Both the position numbers and the translations under genes were made by a program. This document shows, one piece after another, positions 32,834 through 40,798 of a DNA stretch of 64,000 bases. The notes beneath the pieces are model-generated. The model worked only from the letters and a program-made list of their open reading frames with translations, searched no databases and was not told the origin of the DNA. The stretch is taken from positions 803,107 to 867,106 of the forward strand of contig NZ_JAACJR010000008.1 of NCBI RefSeq assembly GCF_009939225.1. Reading direction: 5' to 3'. The stretch is from Sediminibacterium soli (GTDB lineage: Bacteria > Bacteroidota > Bacteroidia > Chitinophagales > Chitinophagaceae). The number at the start of each line of letters is the position of its first letter. The first letter of the stretch is position 1.

Positions 32834-33928
32834 TTACACAGTGACTGTCACCGGTTTGCTGGCCGGCGATGCCGCATTGCGGATAGCGATATTCCGCACC
32901 GCCATGGCCGTAAACTGCCGGAAAGCCTCTTTGCTGGGAGCATCTTCACCTGCCATGGCCGGCACACCCGCATCGCCGCCTTCGCGGATGGATTGTACCA
33001 GCGGGATCTGCCCCAGGAACGGCAGCTCGTATTCTTCCGCCAGTTTTCTGCCGCCTTCCTTCCCGAAAATATAGTATTTGTTTTCCGGCAATTCCGCCGG
33101 TGTAAAATAGGCCATGTTCTCCACCAGCCCGATGATCGGCACATTGATCTGCGCCTGCCCGAACATGGCAATGCCTTTTTTTGCATCGGCCAGCGCCACA
33201 TTCTGCGGCGTGGTAACGATCACCACGCCGGTTACCGGCACGGTCTGCAAAAGCGTGAGGTGTATATCACCGGTGCCCGGCGGCATATCGATTACGAGGT
33301 AATCCAGTTCTCCCCAGTCAACATCGGTCACAAATTGCTTGATGGCGCTGCTGGCCATGGGACCGCGCCATACCACGGCATTTTTTTCATCCACCAGCAG
33401 ACCGATACTCATCAGCCTGATGCCGTATTTTTCAAGCGGTACAATTATCCCTTTACCGTCTTTTTCACGCATCATGGGGCGCTGGCCACGTACGCCGAAC
33501 ATGATCGGCACACTGGGGCCATAGATATCCGCATCCATCAGTCCCACCGATGCGCCGCCTTCGGCAAGCGCCAGGGCCAGGTTGGCAGACACCGTGCTTT
33601 TACCCACACCGCCTTTGCCGCTGACAACTGCTATGATATTTTTCACACCCGATAATACCTGCTGACCGTCTTTGCGTTTGGTGGAAGTATTGGCGGTGAA
33701 ATCAACGGTTACCTTTGCGTTCTTATTCACCAGTAATTTTACCGCGTTCTCGCTTGCCGTACGCATCATGTCTTTCATCGGGCAGGCGGGTGTGGTCAGC
33801 ACAATCGTAAAACGCACTTCATCCCCGGATATCTGGATGTTTTTTACCATATCAAGCGTAACCAGGTCTTTGCCAAGATCAGGCTCCTGCACATTGCTCA
33901 ACGCCTTGAGAATCTCTGCTTCTGTCAT
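32834..33928 (-). CDS. mrp: Mrp/NBP35-family ATP-binding Fe-S carrier
   Basis: This 364-residue protein has a MIP18/DUF59 N-terminal domain (about 1-90, LSNVQEPDLGKDLVTL) and an Mrp P-loop ATPase domain with the deviant Walker A SGKGGVGKSTVSANLA, the DADIYGPSVP switch and VIDMPPGTGD. It carries Fe-S clusters to target proteins. The usual C-terminal CxxC is absent; the corresponding place reads ENMAYFTPAELPENKYY, so cluster binding must differ or rely on other residues. The start follows a -7 box at 33963. Confidence 0.92.
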   Translation of the reverse strand: MTEAEILKALSNVQEPDLGKDLVTLDMVKNIQISGDEVRFTIVLTTPACPMKDMMRTASENAVKLLVNKNAKVTVDFTANTSTKRKDGQQVLSGVKNIIAVVSGKGGVGKSTVSANLALALAEGGASVGLMDADIYGPSVPIMFGVRGQRPMMREKDGKGIIVPLEKYGIRLMSIGLLVDEKNAVVWRGPMASSAIKQFVTDVDWGELDYLVIDMPPGTGDIHLTLLQTVPVTGVVIVTTPQNVALADAKKGIAMFGQAQINVPIIGLVENMAYFTPAELPENKYYIFGKEGGRKLAEEYELPFLGQIPLVQSIREGGDAGVPAMAGEDAPSKEAFRQFTAMAVRNIAIRNAASPASKPVTVTV

Positions 33929-33962
33929 CCCGAAAGTTTTTGTTAAAAAAGAATTCCGGCTG

Positions 33963-33970
33963 CAAAGTTA
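33963..33970 (-). promoter_or_regulatory. -7 promoter box for mrp
   Basis: Read on the - strand, the sequence is TAACTTTG, a full match to TAnnTTTG, 34 bp before the mrp ATG. A correctly spaced -33 TTTG was not found. Confidence 0.4.
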
Positions 33971-34048
33971 GCCCCTTGCAACCTTACTTTGTTGAAAATA
34001 GAAAGGAATAGCCCGCATTTTTTGTGCCTAAGGCATGTATTTTTACCG

Positions 34049-34711
34049 ATGATGAGACTGCTACGATACCTGTTTTTACTGCTTTCCCTGTCATGCCTGC
34101 AAAAGGGCTGGTCTCAACAGCCGCAACAGGCCAATCAAAACCCTTACCGGGATTCTGTTGTGCAACTGTACGGCGTGGTAATGACGGCAGACAGTCTCCA
34201 GGGTATTCCTTCCTGCAGTGTGATCGTGGAGGGGAAGGGCCGGGGTACCATTACCAGCTATGACGGTGTATTTTCGATCGCCGTATTAAAGGGCGACAGG
34301 ATTACTTTTTCAAGCGTTGGCTATAAGGACAGAAGTATTCTTATCCCCAGGGATCTTGTGGGTAACCAGTACAGCGTGATCCAGCTGCTGATCAGCGATA
34401 CCACTTATCTGCCCGCCACCATTCTCAAACCAAGACCCACCCGGGAGCAGTTTGAGCGTGATTTTGTGAACAACAAGGTGGCGGATGATATGTACGAGAC
34501 CGCCCGGAAAAATACCAATGAAGCCACCCTGCGCGAACTGATCAAGGCGATGCCTGCGGATGGACGCGAGGCCGTAAATTACCAGATACGCCAGCAGGCC
34601 AATAAAGCCTACTACAGCGGCCAGCTGCCACCGATGAACATCCTCAATCCGGCAGCCTGGGCAGAGTTCATCCGCGCATGGAAGCGGGGGGATTTTAAGA
34701 AGAAGGGGTAG
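34049..34711 (+). CDS. Secreted protein with carboxypeptidase-regulatory-like domain
   Basis: I chose the ATG at 34049, which opens a signal peptide (YLFLLLSLSCLQKGWSQ). The 220-residue product then has a CarboxypepD_reg-like Ig domain, about residues 35-115: VQLYGVVMTADSLQGIPSCS, TITSYDGVFSIAVLKGDRI, FSSVGYKDRSI. Such domains occur at the N terminus of TonB receptors and in small envelope proteins. The C-terminal part (NPAAWAEFIRAWKRG) is typical of a small Bacteroidota family that lacks a known function. No partner gene is adjacent. Confidence 0.82.
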   Translation: MMRLLRYLFLLLSLSCLQKGWSQQPQQANQNPYRDSVVQLYGVVMTADSLQGIPSCSVIVEGKGRGTITSYDGVFSIAVLKGDRITFSSVGYKDRSILIPRDLVGNQYSVIQLLISDTTYLPATILKPRPTREQFERDFVNNKVADDMYETARKNTNEATLRELIKAMPADGREAVNYQIRQQANKAYYSGQLPPMNILNPAAWAEFIRAWKRGDFKKKG

Positions 34712-34718
34712 TTAGCTG

Positions 34719-34771
34719 CATCCGCCAATCCAGAATGGCGGATGATGGATTCGCGGATTTTTTCGGCCGAC
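34719..34771. repeat. GGATTAGCGG-word repeat, short copy
   Basis: CATCCGCC (34719-34726) pairs with GGCGGATG (34737-34744), followed by ATGGATTCGCGGATTTTTTC. This shares its words and T-run with the left arm at 32234-32280, and it could end the transcript of the upstream secreted protein. Confidence 0.6.
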
Positions 34772-34851
34772 ACTGCCAGCTATTTCAACTGAAAAATCTG
34801 CTGTTTTGCACCGGCGTCCGCCTGGGGGGAATTATTTCAGCAGGCAAGGCT

Positions 34852-34859
34852 TACCTTTG
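34852..34859 (+). promoter_or_regulatory. -7 promoter box for the hydroxyacyl-CoA dehydrogenase gene
   Basis: TACCTTTG is a full match to TAnnTTTG, 27 bp before the ATG at 34887. No correctly spaced -33 box is seen. Confidence 0.4.
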
Positions 34860-34886
34860 TCTGTCCTATCATCCAAAACTCGAGTC

Positions 34887-35783
34887 ATGTCTTCCATCAA
34901 ACAGGTAACGGTCATAGGTGCGGGCACTATGGGCAATGGTATTGCACATGTGTTTGCGCAGTCAGGTTTTCGGGTAACGCTTGTGGATATCCATGCAACG
35001 CAGCTTGCAAAAGCGATAGAAACCATTGAAAAAAACCTCGACCGCCAGGTGGGGAAAGCGGTTCTGACCGAAGAACAGAAACAGTCTGCCCTGGCAAACC
35101 TTGCTACAAACACCGATCTGATCAAGGGAGTTGCCAATGCAGACCTGGTAGTGGAAGCCGCCACCGAAAATGTGGATCTGAAACTGAAATTGTTCAAACA
35201 GCTTGACGAGTTTGCGCCTGCAGGTGCGTTGCTGGCCACCAACACCTCTTCTATCTCTATCACCCGGATGGCGGCTGCAACCAACAGACCGGGATCGGTG
35301 ATCGGTATGCATTTCATGAATCCCGTACCGGTGATGAAACTGGTGGAAATCATCAACGGTTATGCCACACGAAAAGAAGTTACGGATACCATTGTGGCGC
35401 TTTCAACACAATTGGGCAAACTGCCCTGTGTTGTGAACGACTACCCCGGCTTTATCGCCAACCGCATACTGATGCCGATGATCAACGAAGCAATCTGCAG
35501 CCTGTACGAAGGTGTGGCCGGAGTGGAAGCCATCGATACCATCATGAAAACAGGAATGGCGCACCCCATGGGGCCCCTACAACTGGCGGATTTTATCGGG
35601 CTGGATGTTTGCCTCAGTATCCTGAACGTATTACACGAAGGATTCGGTAATCCGAAATATGCACCCTGTCCTTTACTGGTGAATATGGTTACCGCAGGCA
35701 AACTGGGGGTAAAAAGCGGGGAAGGATTTTACCAGTATGTTGCGGGCAGCAAGGAACTGGTGGTAAGCGAAAGGTTTCGATAA
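34887..35783 (+). CDS. 3-hydroxyacyl-CoA (3-hydroxybutyryl-CoA) dehydrogenase
   Basis: The ATG at 34887 gives 298 residues with the NAD motif VIGAGTMGNGIAHVF at 9-23, the 3HCDH N domain signature (EAATENVDLKLKLFKQLDE, NTSSISITRMA), the HFMNPVPVMKLVEI catalytic segment with its His, and the C-terminal dimerisation domain (PGFIANRILMPMINEA, HPMGPLQLADFIGLD). This is a short, monofunctional Hbd-type enzyme that interconverts 3-hydroxyacyl-CoA and 3-oxoacyl-CoA in fatty-acid or butyryl-CoA metabolism. It is not linked to thiolase or crotonase genes here. Confidence 0.94.
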   Translation: MSSIKQVTVIGAGTMGNGIAHVFAQSGFRVTLVDIHATQLAKAIETIEKNLDRQVGKAVLTEEQKQSALANLATNTDLIKGVANADLVVEAATENVDLKLKLFKQLDEFAPAGALLATNTSSISITRMAAATNRPGSVIGMHFMNPVPVMKLVEIINGYATRKEVTDTIVALSTQLGKLPCVVNDYPGFIANRILMPMINEAICSLYEGVAGVEAIDTIMKTGMAHPMGPLQLADFIGLDVCLSILNVLHEGFGNPKYAPCPLLVNMVTAGKLGVKSGEGFYQYVAGSKELVVSERFR

Positions 35784-35797
35784 AACAATCCATCCCT

Positions 35798-36553
35798 ATG
35801 TTTTTCATACTCTCCAAAATACTGTTGTTCGTACTTGTACCGGTTTGCTGGGTGATCGTACTTTTTATATGGTCGCTTCTTACCAAAAAAGAAAGAAGAA
35901 GAAAACGGCTGCGGATAGCGATACTGGTTATTTTCCTGGTGTTTAGCAACCCGCTGCTGTACCGGTCACTTATGCTGGCCTGGCAGCCCACACCGCCGGC
36001 GCCAATGAACAGGCAGTACGAGGTAGGAATATTACTGGGCGGGATGGCAGGTTACGATACCAACGACAGGGGCTATTTCGGCGCAGCTTCCGATCGGTTT
36101 ATACAGACAGCTAATTTATACCATTCGGGAACGATCAAAAAAATCATAGTCACGGGCGGCACGGGATCGCTCACGCAGAACGAACCGCCGGAAGCGTTTT
36201 TTCTCAGGCAGTCATTTATTGCCAACGGGATACCCGACAGCGTCATCATCGTCGAAAGCAGATCAAGGAATACTTATGAAAACGGTGTGTATACAAAAAC
36301 AATGATCGATTCCATAAAAGCCAGACCGCCTTTTGTACTGATCACTTCGGCCATGCATATGCCAAGATCGGCCAGCGTATTCAGAAAAGCCGGCTATGAT
36401 TTTGTTGCCTATCCCTGCAATTACGAGGTGTATCCTTCTAAATTCTCTTTGTACGATACCATCATACCCGATATGGCGCTGATGAATAAATGGGCGATGT
36501 TTCTGAAAGAGGTCGTAGGACTGGCCGCCTACAGACTCACAGGCAAGGCCTGA
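35798..36553 (+). CDS. YdcF/ElyC-like membrane protein (DUF218)
   Basis: The 251-residue protein has two N-terminal membrane helices (about 2-27 and 40-55) and a DUF218 domain with VGILLGGMAGYD, ASDRFIQTANLYHSG, KKIIVTGGTGS, ESRSRNTYENGVY and LITSAMHMPRS. Characterised relatives (ElyC, SanA) affect envelope integrity and peptidoglycan or lipid-carrier metabolism; the biochemical activity of this one is not known. It starts 14 bp after the dehydrogenase gene and ends 2 bp from a convergent gene. Confidence 0.9.
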   Translation: MFFILSKILLFVLVPVCWVIVLFIWSLLTKKERRRKRLRIAILVIFLVFSNPLLYRSLMLAWQPTPPAPMNRQYEVGILLGGMAGYDTNDRGYFGAASDRFIQTANLYHSGTIKKIIVTGGTGSLTQNEPPEAFFLRQSFIANGIPDSVIIVESRSRNTYENGVYTKTMIDSIKARPPFVLITSAMHMPRSASVFRKAGYDFVAYPCNYEVYPSKFSLYDTIIPDMALMNKWAMFLKEVVGLAAYRLTGKA

Positions 36554-36555
36554 CA

Positions 36556-37167
36556 CTACCTGTCGGTTTTTTTGATATCCAGCGTATGCATCTGGCGGAA
36601 TTTGTACAGTGCTTCCTCCATCCTTGCCTTGGGGATGCCGATGGTGAGTAGACAGAACAATTGCATTTCCTGGGATTGAATGGAGCAGTTATACTGTTTA
36701 ACGATGTTCATCACATCGTTCACCTGTGTATAATCGAACTGCAGGTGGTAATAGGCCTCGATCGGTTTCTGCACCACGGGTATAAGCTGCAGCGCCATGG
36801 CTGCCGCAGAACGGTAAGCCTGTATCAGTCCGGGCACACCAAGCAGGGTTCCCCCGAAATACCGCACCACAATGATCATCACATCGGTCAGTTGTCTGCT
36901 GTCTATCTGTCCCAGTATGGGTTTGCCTGCCGTTCCCGAAGGTTCACCATCATCGCTTTGCCTGAACTGGTTGCCATCGTAACCGATGCGCCAGGCAAAA
37001 CAATGGTGCACCGCTTTGGGATGTTCTTTCCTGGACCGCTGCAGCAGCGCCTTGCAGTCGTCGGCAGAACTAACCGGGTAGGCATACGCCAGGAAACGGC
37101 TGCCTCTGTCTTTGTATTCGGCAAAGGATTCTTTGTCTATTGTCTGAAAGTAAACAGCTTCACTCAT
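36556..37167 (-). CDS. yigZ: YigZ/IMPACT-family protein
   Basis: The ATG at 37167 overlaps the upstream gene's stop codon (ATGA), which sets the start. The 203-residue protein has an IMPACT N domain with KDRGSRFLAYAYPV, HHCFAWRIG, SDDGEPSGTAGKPIL and VRYFGGTLLGVPGL, and a short C-terminal DUF1949 domain. Eukaryotic IMPACT regulates GCN2; bacterial YigZ has no settled role. It appears co-transcribed with the EamA transporter and ribD. Confidence 0.9.
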   Translation of the reverse strand: MSEAVYFQTIDKESFAEYKDRGSRFLAYAYPVSSADDCKALLQRSRKEHPKAVHHCFAWRIGYDGNQFRQSDDGEPSGTAGKPILGQIDSRQLTDVMIIVVRYFGGTLLGVPGLIQAYRSAAAMALQLIPVVQKPIEAYYHLQFDYTQVNDVMNIVKQYNCSIQSQEMQLFCLLTIGIPKARMEEALYKFRQMHTLDIKKTDR

Positions 37168-38048
37168 AATGTATCTCCAAAAGCGATCAGGTAAATGGCA
37201 ATCACCGATAATACGATCCCCGTCCAATTGGTCTTCGACAGCCGTTCCCCAAACAGGAGCCAGGCAACCAGGGTACTGAACAGCACGATTCCCATATTAT
37301 TTACCGGTATACTGGCGCTGCTCTGCCAGGGGCTGGTTTTTAAAAACCGCACCAGGCACCAAATCGAAAAATAATTGGGTATGCCGATGAGAATCCCGGC
37401 GATAAGGTCTTTGATGGAAAAAGGTATTCGTCCGGTGATATACTGAAACAGCAGCAATACGGTACCGATTGTTGCCGCAGAAAGAAAGCCGCTGATCAGG
37501 TAAGCGTTCTTGTTTGTTTCGGTAACATACAACTGCTGTACATGGTTGATCAGTGCATCGAGTAAACCGCTCCCGATAAAAAGCAGGAAAGGCAGCACCA
37601 GCGTCCATCGCCCCCCTTGTCGTTTTTTTGCATCGGACGCATTTGGGTAGCAGGTAAGTGTCACCGCCGCCAATGCCAGCAATACACCGGCCAGTTTCCA
37701 GCCTTCCACGGTTTCGTTATAGAGATATACTGACAGTACGACCGGTATGACCAGTGATAATTTATTGGCAACGGAAGCCACGGCCACACCGATACGCTGC
37801 GTGGTGAGTGCAACGATATTGAAGATCGAGATGAATAATACGCCCATCAGGCAGGCCCATCTGAACCAGGGCGTCTGCATGGTTTCGGCATTAACCGGAA
37901 AAGATCCGTTGACAACAGAACCCGTGATCACACAGGTGATGTAATTGAAGATGATCGCGGGAAAAATACGGATATGGTACTGCTCGCACAGCTTGAATGC
38001 AAGCGTGAGGTAACTCGTCAGAACAATACTGCCGGCCAGGTACATCAT
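37164..38048 (-). CDS. EamA-family (DMT superfamily) transporter
   Basis: The 294-residue protein is made of about ten short hydrophobic helices in two halves, as in EamA/DMT permeases, with the family segment GVLLALAAVTL ending the first half and LLFGERLSKTNWTGIVLSVIAIYLIAF closing the second; these are within 20-residue limits only when read as LLFGERLSKTNWTGIVL then SVIAIYLIAF. The substrate is unknown. It overlaps ribD by 4 bp on its 5' side and yigZ by 4 bp on its 3' side, so the three are one translational unit. Confidence 0.85.
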   Translation of the reverse strand: MMYLAGSIVLTSYLTLAFKLCEQYHIRIFPAIIFNYITCVITGSVVNGSFPVNAETMQTPWFRWACLMGVLFISIFNIVALTTQRIGVAVASVANKLSLVIPVVLSVYLYNETVEGWKLAGVLLALAAVTLTCYPNASDAKKRQGGRWTLVLPFLLFIGSGLLDALINHVQQLYVTETNKNAYLISGFLSAATIGTVLLLFQYITGRIPFSIKDLIAGILIGIPNYFSIWCLVRFLKTSPWQSSASIPVNNMGIVLFSTLVAWLLFGERLSKTNWTGIVLSVIAIYLIAFGDTL

Positions 38049-39103
38049 GCACTGACCCGTTTATAATAATGAATGGAATCTGTTTCTATCATTTCTTCCC
38101 GAACGGCTATTGCCTCCCGCAGAACAGGTGATGAAAGGCCTGCGCCTGTTGTCAGCTGTGTATTGGTGATCACCCTTGCCTCATCCCAGAGCCCCGCATC
38201 GATAAACGACTGCAGCAGTTTTGCCCCGCCTTCCACCAGCACACTCTGCAGCGAAAGTTCGTAACATGCCTGCAACAGCGCGCTGATCGTATCGTTCCCC
38301 TGCGCAAGCCGGTGGTATTCTATATGGCCCCTGCTTTCTGTTTTCCGCAGGTTTAATACGATCGTCCGGGCCGCATCATCAAACACCTGCAGGCTATCGG
38401 GCAGGCGAAGTGAAGGATCCAGTACCAGTCTTACGGGCTGGCGTCCCGTCCAGTAGCGGTTGGTCAGCGAGGGGTTATCCATCAAAGCCGTGTTGGCGCC
38501 AACCAGTATCGCCGCTTCCTCGCTGCGCCATTTATGCACTTCCCTGTTGGTGGATTGCCCCGTTATCAGCAGCCTGCCGGAAAACTGCGCCGGGTCATGG
38601 GCTATCCTGTGGTCGGCGGTCTGCGCCCATTTCAGCACCACATAGGGTCTGCGCTGCCGGTTCCAGGTAAAAAAACGGCGGTTGCATTCGATGCATCCGG
38701 TCTTCAGAATGCCTGTGGTCACTTCAATACCCGCCTGCTGCAGTCTTTCAATTCCTCTCCCGTTCACCTGCTCAAAAGGATCCCGGCAGCCGATCACCAC
38801 CCGGGGTATTTTCTTCCGGACAATCAGGTCAGCGCAGGGTGGCGTTTTTCCGAAATGCGCACAGGGCTCGAGCGAAACGTAGAGCGTAGCGAGCGGAATA
38901 AGCGGTTCGTCATCGGGCGATACACTGTTTATACAGTTCACTTCTGCATGCGCTTCTCCGTATTGCCTGTGAAACCCCTCTCCTATGATCCGGTTTTCGT
39001 AAACCAATACGGCGCCCACCATCGGGTTGGGTGCTGTATATCCAACGCCCAGCGATGCCAGTTCAATACAGCGCTGCATATATGTTTCGTGGGAATGGGA
39101 CAT
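38045..39103 (-). CDS. ribD: Bifunctional riboflavin biosynthesis protein RibD
   Basis: RibD carries out the deamination and reduction steps after GTP cyclohydrolase II in riboflavin synthesis. The ATG at 39103 gives 352 residues. The deaminase domain has the zinc motif H52-A-E54 and C81...C90 (PCAHFGKTPPC). The reductase domain begins near residue 145 (RPYVVLKWAQTADHRIA) and has LVEGGAKLLQSFID. The long frame upstream is not used, because the deaminase fold starts at MSHSHETYMQRC. It is divergent from prmC, with a 44-bp gap, and leads the ribD-EamA-yigZ run. Confidence 0.95.
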   Translation of the reverse strand: MSHSHETYMQRCIELASLGVGYTAPNPMVGAVLVYENRIIGEGFHRQYGEAHAEVNCINSVSPDDEPLIPLATLYVSLEPCAHFGKTPPCADLIVRKKIPRVVIGCRDPFEQVNGRGIERLQQAGIEVTTGILKTGCIECNRRFFTWNRQRRPYVVLKWAQTADHRIAHDPAQFSGRLLITGQSTNREVHKWRSEEAAILVGANTALMDNPSLTNRYWTGRQPVRLVLDPSLRLPDSLQVFDDAARTIVLNLRKTESRGHIEYHRLAQGNDTISALLQACYELSLQSVLVEGGAKLLQSFIDAGLWDEARVITNTQLTTGAGLSSPVLREAIAVREEMIETDSIHYYKRVSA

Positions 39104-39114
39104 AACAGAATTGG

Positions 39115-39122
39115 CAAAAATA
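39115..39122 (-). promoter_or_regulatory. -7 promoter box for ribD
   Basis: On the - strand this reads TATTTTTG, a full match to TAnnTTTG, 11 bp before the ribD ATG. The leader would be only a few bases. No -33 box is clear. Confidence 0.4.
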
Positions 39123-39147
39123 ACCAAATGGTGCTTAACATTGCAGC

Positions 39148-40005
39148 ATGACCCTCCGATCCGCACAACAGGCGCTTGTAACTCAGCTGGAGGCTTTGTA
39201 TGATGCACGCGAAGCAGCCAATATCGCCGATTGGGTGCTGGAACATATTACGGGAAAAAAGAAAATAGACAGGCTGCTGGTCAGAGACGAACCCATTGGC
39301 CCCGACCGGGAGCTGGAACTGCAGAAGATCAGCGCCGCGCTTGCCCTGAACAAACCCGTGCAATACGTCTTACACGAAGCCTGGTTTGACGGGATGCCAT
39401 TCTACGTGGACGAAAACGTGCTGATACCACGACCTGAAACAGAGGAACTGGTGCATTGGGTGGCAGAAACAGCCTGCGACAATGCCAGCCCCACGATTCT
39501 CGATATTGGAACAGGCAGTGGCTGTATACCGGTCAGCCTGGCCAAAAGACTGCCCGGTGCGGCCATTACGGGCATCGATATCAGCAGCGGGGCGCTGTCG
39601 GTAGCCAAAAGAAACGCCCTGACACAAAAAACAGCCGTTACTTTTTTGCAGCTCGATTTCCTCGGAGAAAAAGATTGGCAGCAATTGCCCGTGTACAATA
39701 CCATCGTAAGCAACCCGCCCTATATACGCCAGACCGAATCTGCATCGATGCATCCGAATGTGCTGGAACATGAGCCGCATATCGCACTGTTCGTACCCGA
39801 TGATGATCCGCTGCTGTTCTATAGAAAAATCGCGGCGTTTGCAAAAGCGCATCTTGCGGATGGGGGAAATATTTTCCTGGAGATCAATGAGGCGCTGGGA
39901 GCGGACACCGTTGCCATTTTCAGCGCTGCCGGCTATCAGACAGAATTGAGAAAAGATATGCAGGGGAAAGAGAGAATGTTGCGTGTGTCGTTTACCGGGC
40001 TTTAG
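39148..40005 (+). CDS. prmC: Peptide chain release factor N5-glutamine methyltransferase
   Basis: PrmC methylates the GGQ glutamine of release factors RF1/RF2. The 285-residue protein has the N-terminal helical domain (to about 85, with NKPVQYVLHEAWFDG), the PRPETEELV motif, the SAM loop ILDIGTGSGCIPVSLA, and the catalytic N189-P-P-Y192. The length is normal. It starts 44 bp from divergent ribD. A CACAGAG-word inverted repeat follows its stop codon. Confidence 0.95.
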   Translation: MTLRSAQQALVTQLEALYDAREAANIADWVLEHITGKKKIDRLLVRDEPIGPDRELELQKISAALALNKPVQYVLHEAWFDGMPFYVDENVLIPRPETEELVHWVAETACDNASPTILDIGTGSGCIPVSLAKRLPGAAITGIDISSGALSVAKRNALTQKTAVTFLQLDFLGEKDWQQLPVYNTIVSNPPYIRQTESASMHPNVLEHEPHIALFVPDDDPLLFYRKIAAFAKAHLADGGNIFLEINEALGADTVAIFSAAGYQTELRKDMQGKERMLRVSFTGL

Positions 40006-40013
40006 CCGGCGAG

Positions 40014-40146
40014 GAGTCACGGAGAAAAACCTCTGTTCAACTCCGTATCTCCGTGACTCTGTGTTGAAAAAAATCCGGCCAGCGGGTTACTGAAACCGGA
40101 GGCAACTGAGACACAGTTTCAACACAGAGCCACAGGGGCACGGAGG
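40014..40146. repeat. CACAGAG-word repeats, two opposed copies with perfect 12-bp inverted arms
   Basis: GAGTCACGGAGA (40014-40025) pairs exactly with TCTCCGTGACTC (40048-40059). The latter continues on the opposite strand as AACACAGAGTCACGG, while a direct-strand copy AACACAGAGCCACAGGGG lies at 40121. The region fills the space between convergent prmC and exbD and holds no gene. The same family occurs at 23773. Confidence 0.75.
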
Positions 40147-40192
40147 AGAGAGAGTTGTTTGCGTAATTCGGTGTTGCTGTGCTTCCCGGCCC

Positions 40193-40597
40193 TTATTTCT
40201 GTCCGTTGTTATCGACGGCCATGACGGGTGTTGCACCTAATTTTTTGATCACCTGCATTACGCGGATGGCGGTTCCGAGATGGGAAGTGCTGTCGCCATT
40301 GATGACCACAGACGGTTTATCGGTTTCTTTGGCGAGGTAGGCCTGCAGTTCAGTTTCCAGCTGCTCCATGGCAACCGGTTTCTGGGCCAGGAAAATATGC
40401 TGGTCCTTATCAACGGTGATCACCACCGTCTGTTTCGATTTGGTATCGCTTTTGGCCTTGGGATTGGATACCTTGATCACATTCGGGTTGGCCAGCGTGG
40501 AAACGATCAGGAAGAACAACAGCAGGATGAACAGGATATCGTTCAACGCGCCTGTATGCACTTCGGGATGGGCTCTTAATCGTTTCCGGATGTTCAT
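40193..40597 (-). CDS. exbD: ExbD/TolR-family biopolymer transport protein
   Basis: The 134-residue protein has one membrane helix near its N terminus with the family's acidic residue just before it (GALNDILFILLLFFLIVST), and a C-terminal periplasmic domain (KPSVVINGDSTSHLGTAIRVM) as in ExbD/TolR. With ExbB it forms the proton-driven motor that energises TonB. It is the third gene after exbB and a 40-codon gene. The partner TonB is not in the window; the SusC protein is a likely client. Confidence 0.92.
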   Translation of the reverse strand: MNIRKRLRAHPEVHTGALNDILFILLLFFLIVSTLANPNVIKVSNPKAKSDTKSKQTVVITVDKDQHIFLAQKPVAMEQLETELQAYLAKETDKPSVVINGDSTSHLGTAIRVMQVIKKLGATPVMAVDNNGQK

Positions 40598-40624
40598 GGA
40601 AGGTTACTGGTTAGCGGGTAAGCA

Positions 40625-40747
40625 CTAATAATTTCTCTTACTGGGATGGTTGTTCTTTGCTTTAACGGGTACGGGAACAGGACGCAATTTGGGCGCAACC
40701 GGTACGGGTTTCAATAATCGTTTGATAAATTCTCCAATCTTCTTCAT
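40625..40747 (-). CDS. Small basic proline-valine-rich protein between exbB and exbD
   Basis: A 40-codon frame runs from ATG 40747 to TAG 40625 on the - strand. It has 51 bp to exbB and 27 bp to exbD on either side, so it fits the operon spacing. The product starts with an amphipathic basic segment (MKKIGEFIKRLLK) followed by PVPVAPKLRPVPVPVK, a Pro-Val-Lys stretch, and ends KNNHPSKRNY. It has no signal peptide or membrane helix. An AAGG sequence lies five bases before the ATG. No known family; conservation in related operons would be needed to call it certain. Confidence 0.6.
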   Translation of the reverse strand: MKKIGEFIKRLLKPVPVAPKLRPVPVPVKAKNNHPSKRNY

Positions 40748-40798
40748 AACCTTATTTTTTATTGATCAATTATTCTATCCATTCGGCAACCACTATTG

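Noticed and set aside
23773-40146. CACAGAG repeats as insertion-sequence ends
   Set aside because: There is no transposase between or near them and no visible target duplication; the intervening 16 kb contains normal genes.
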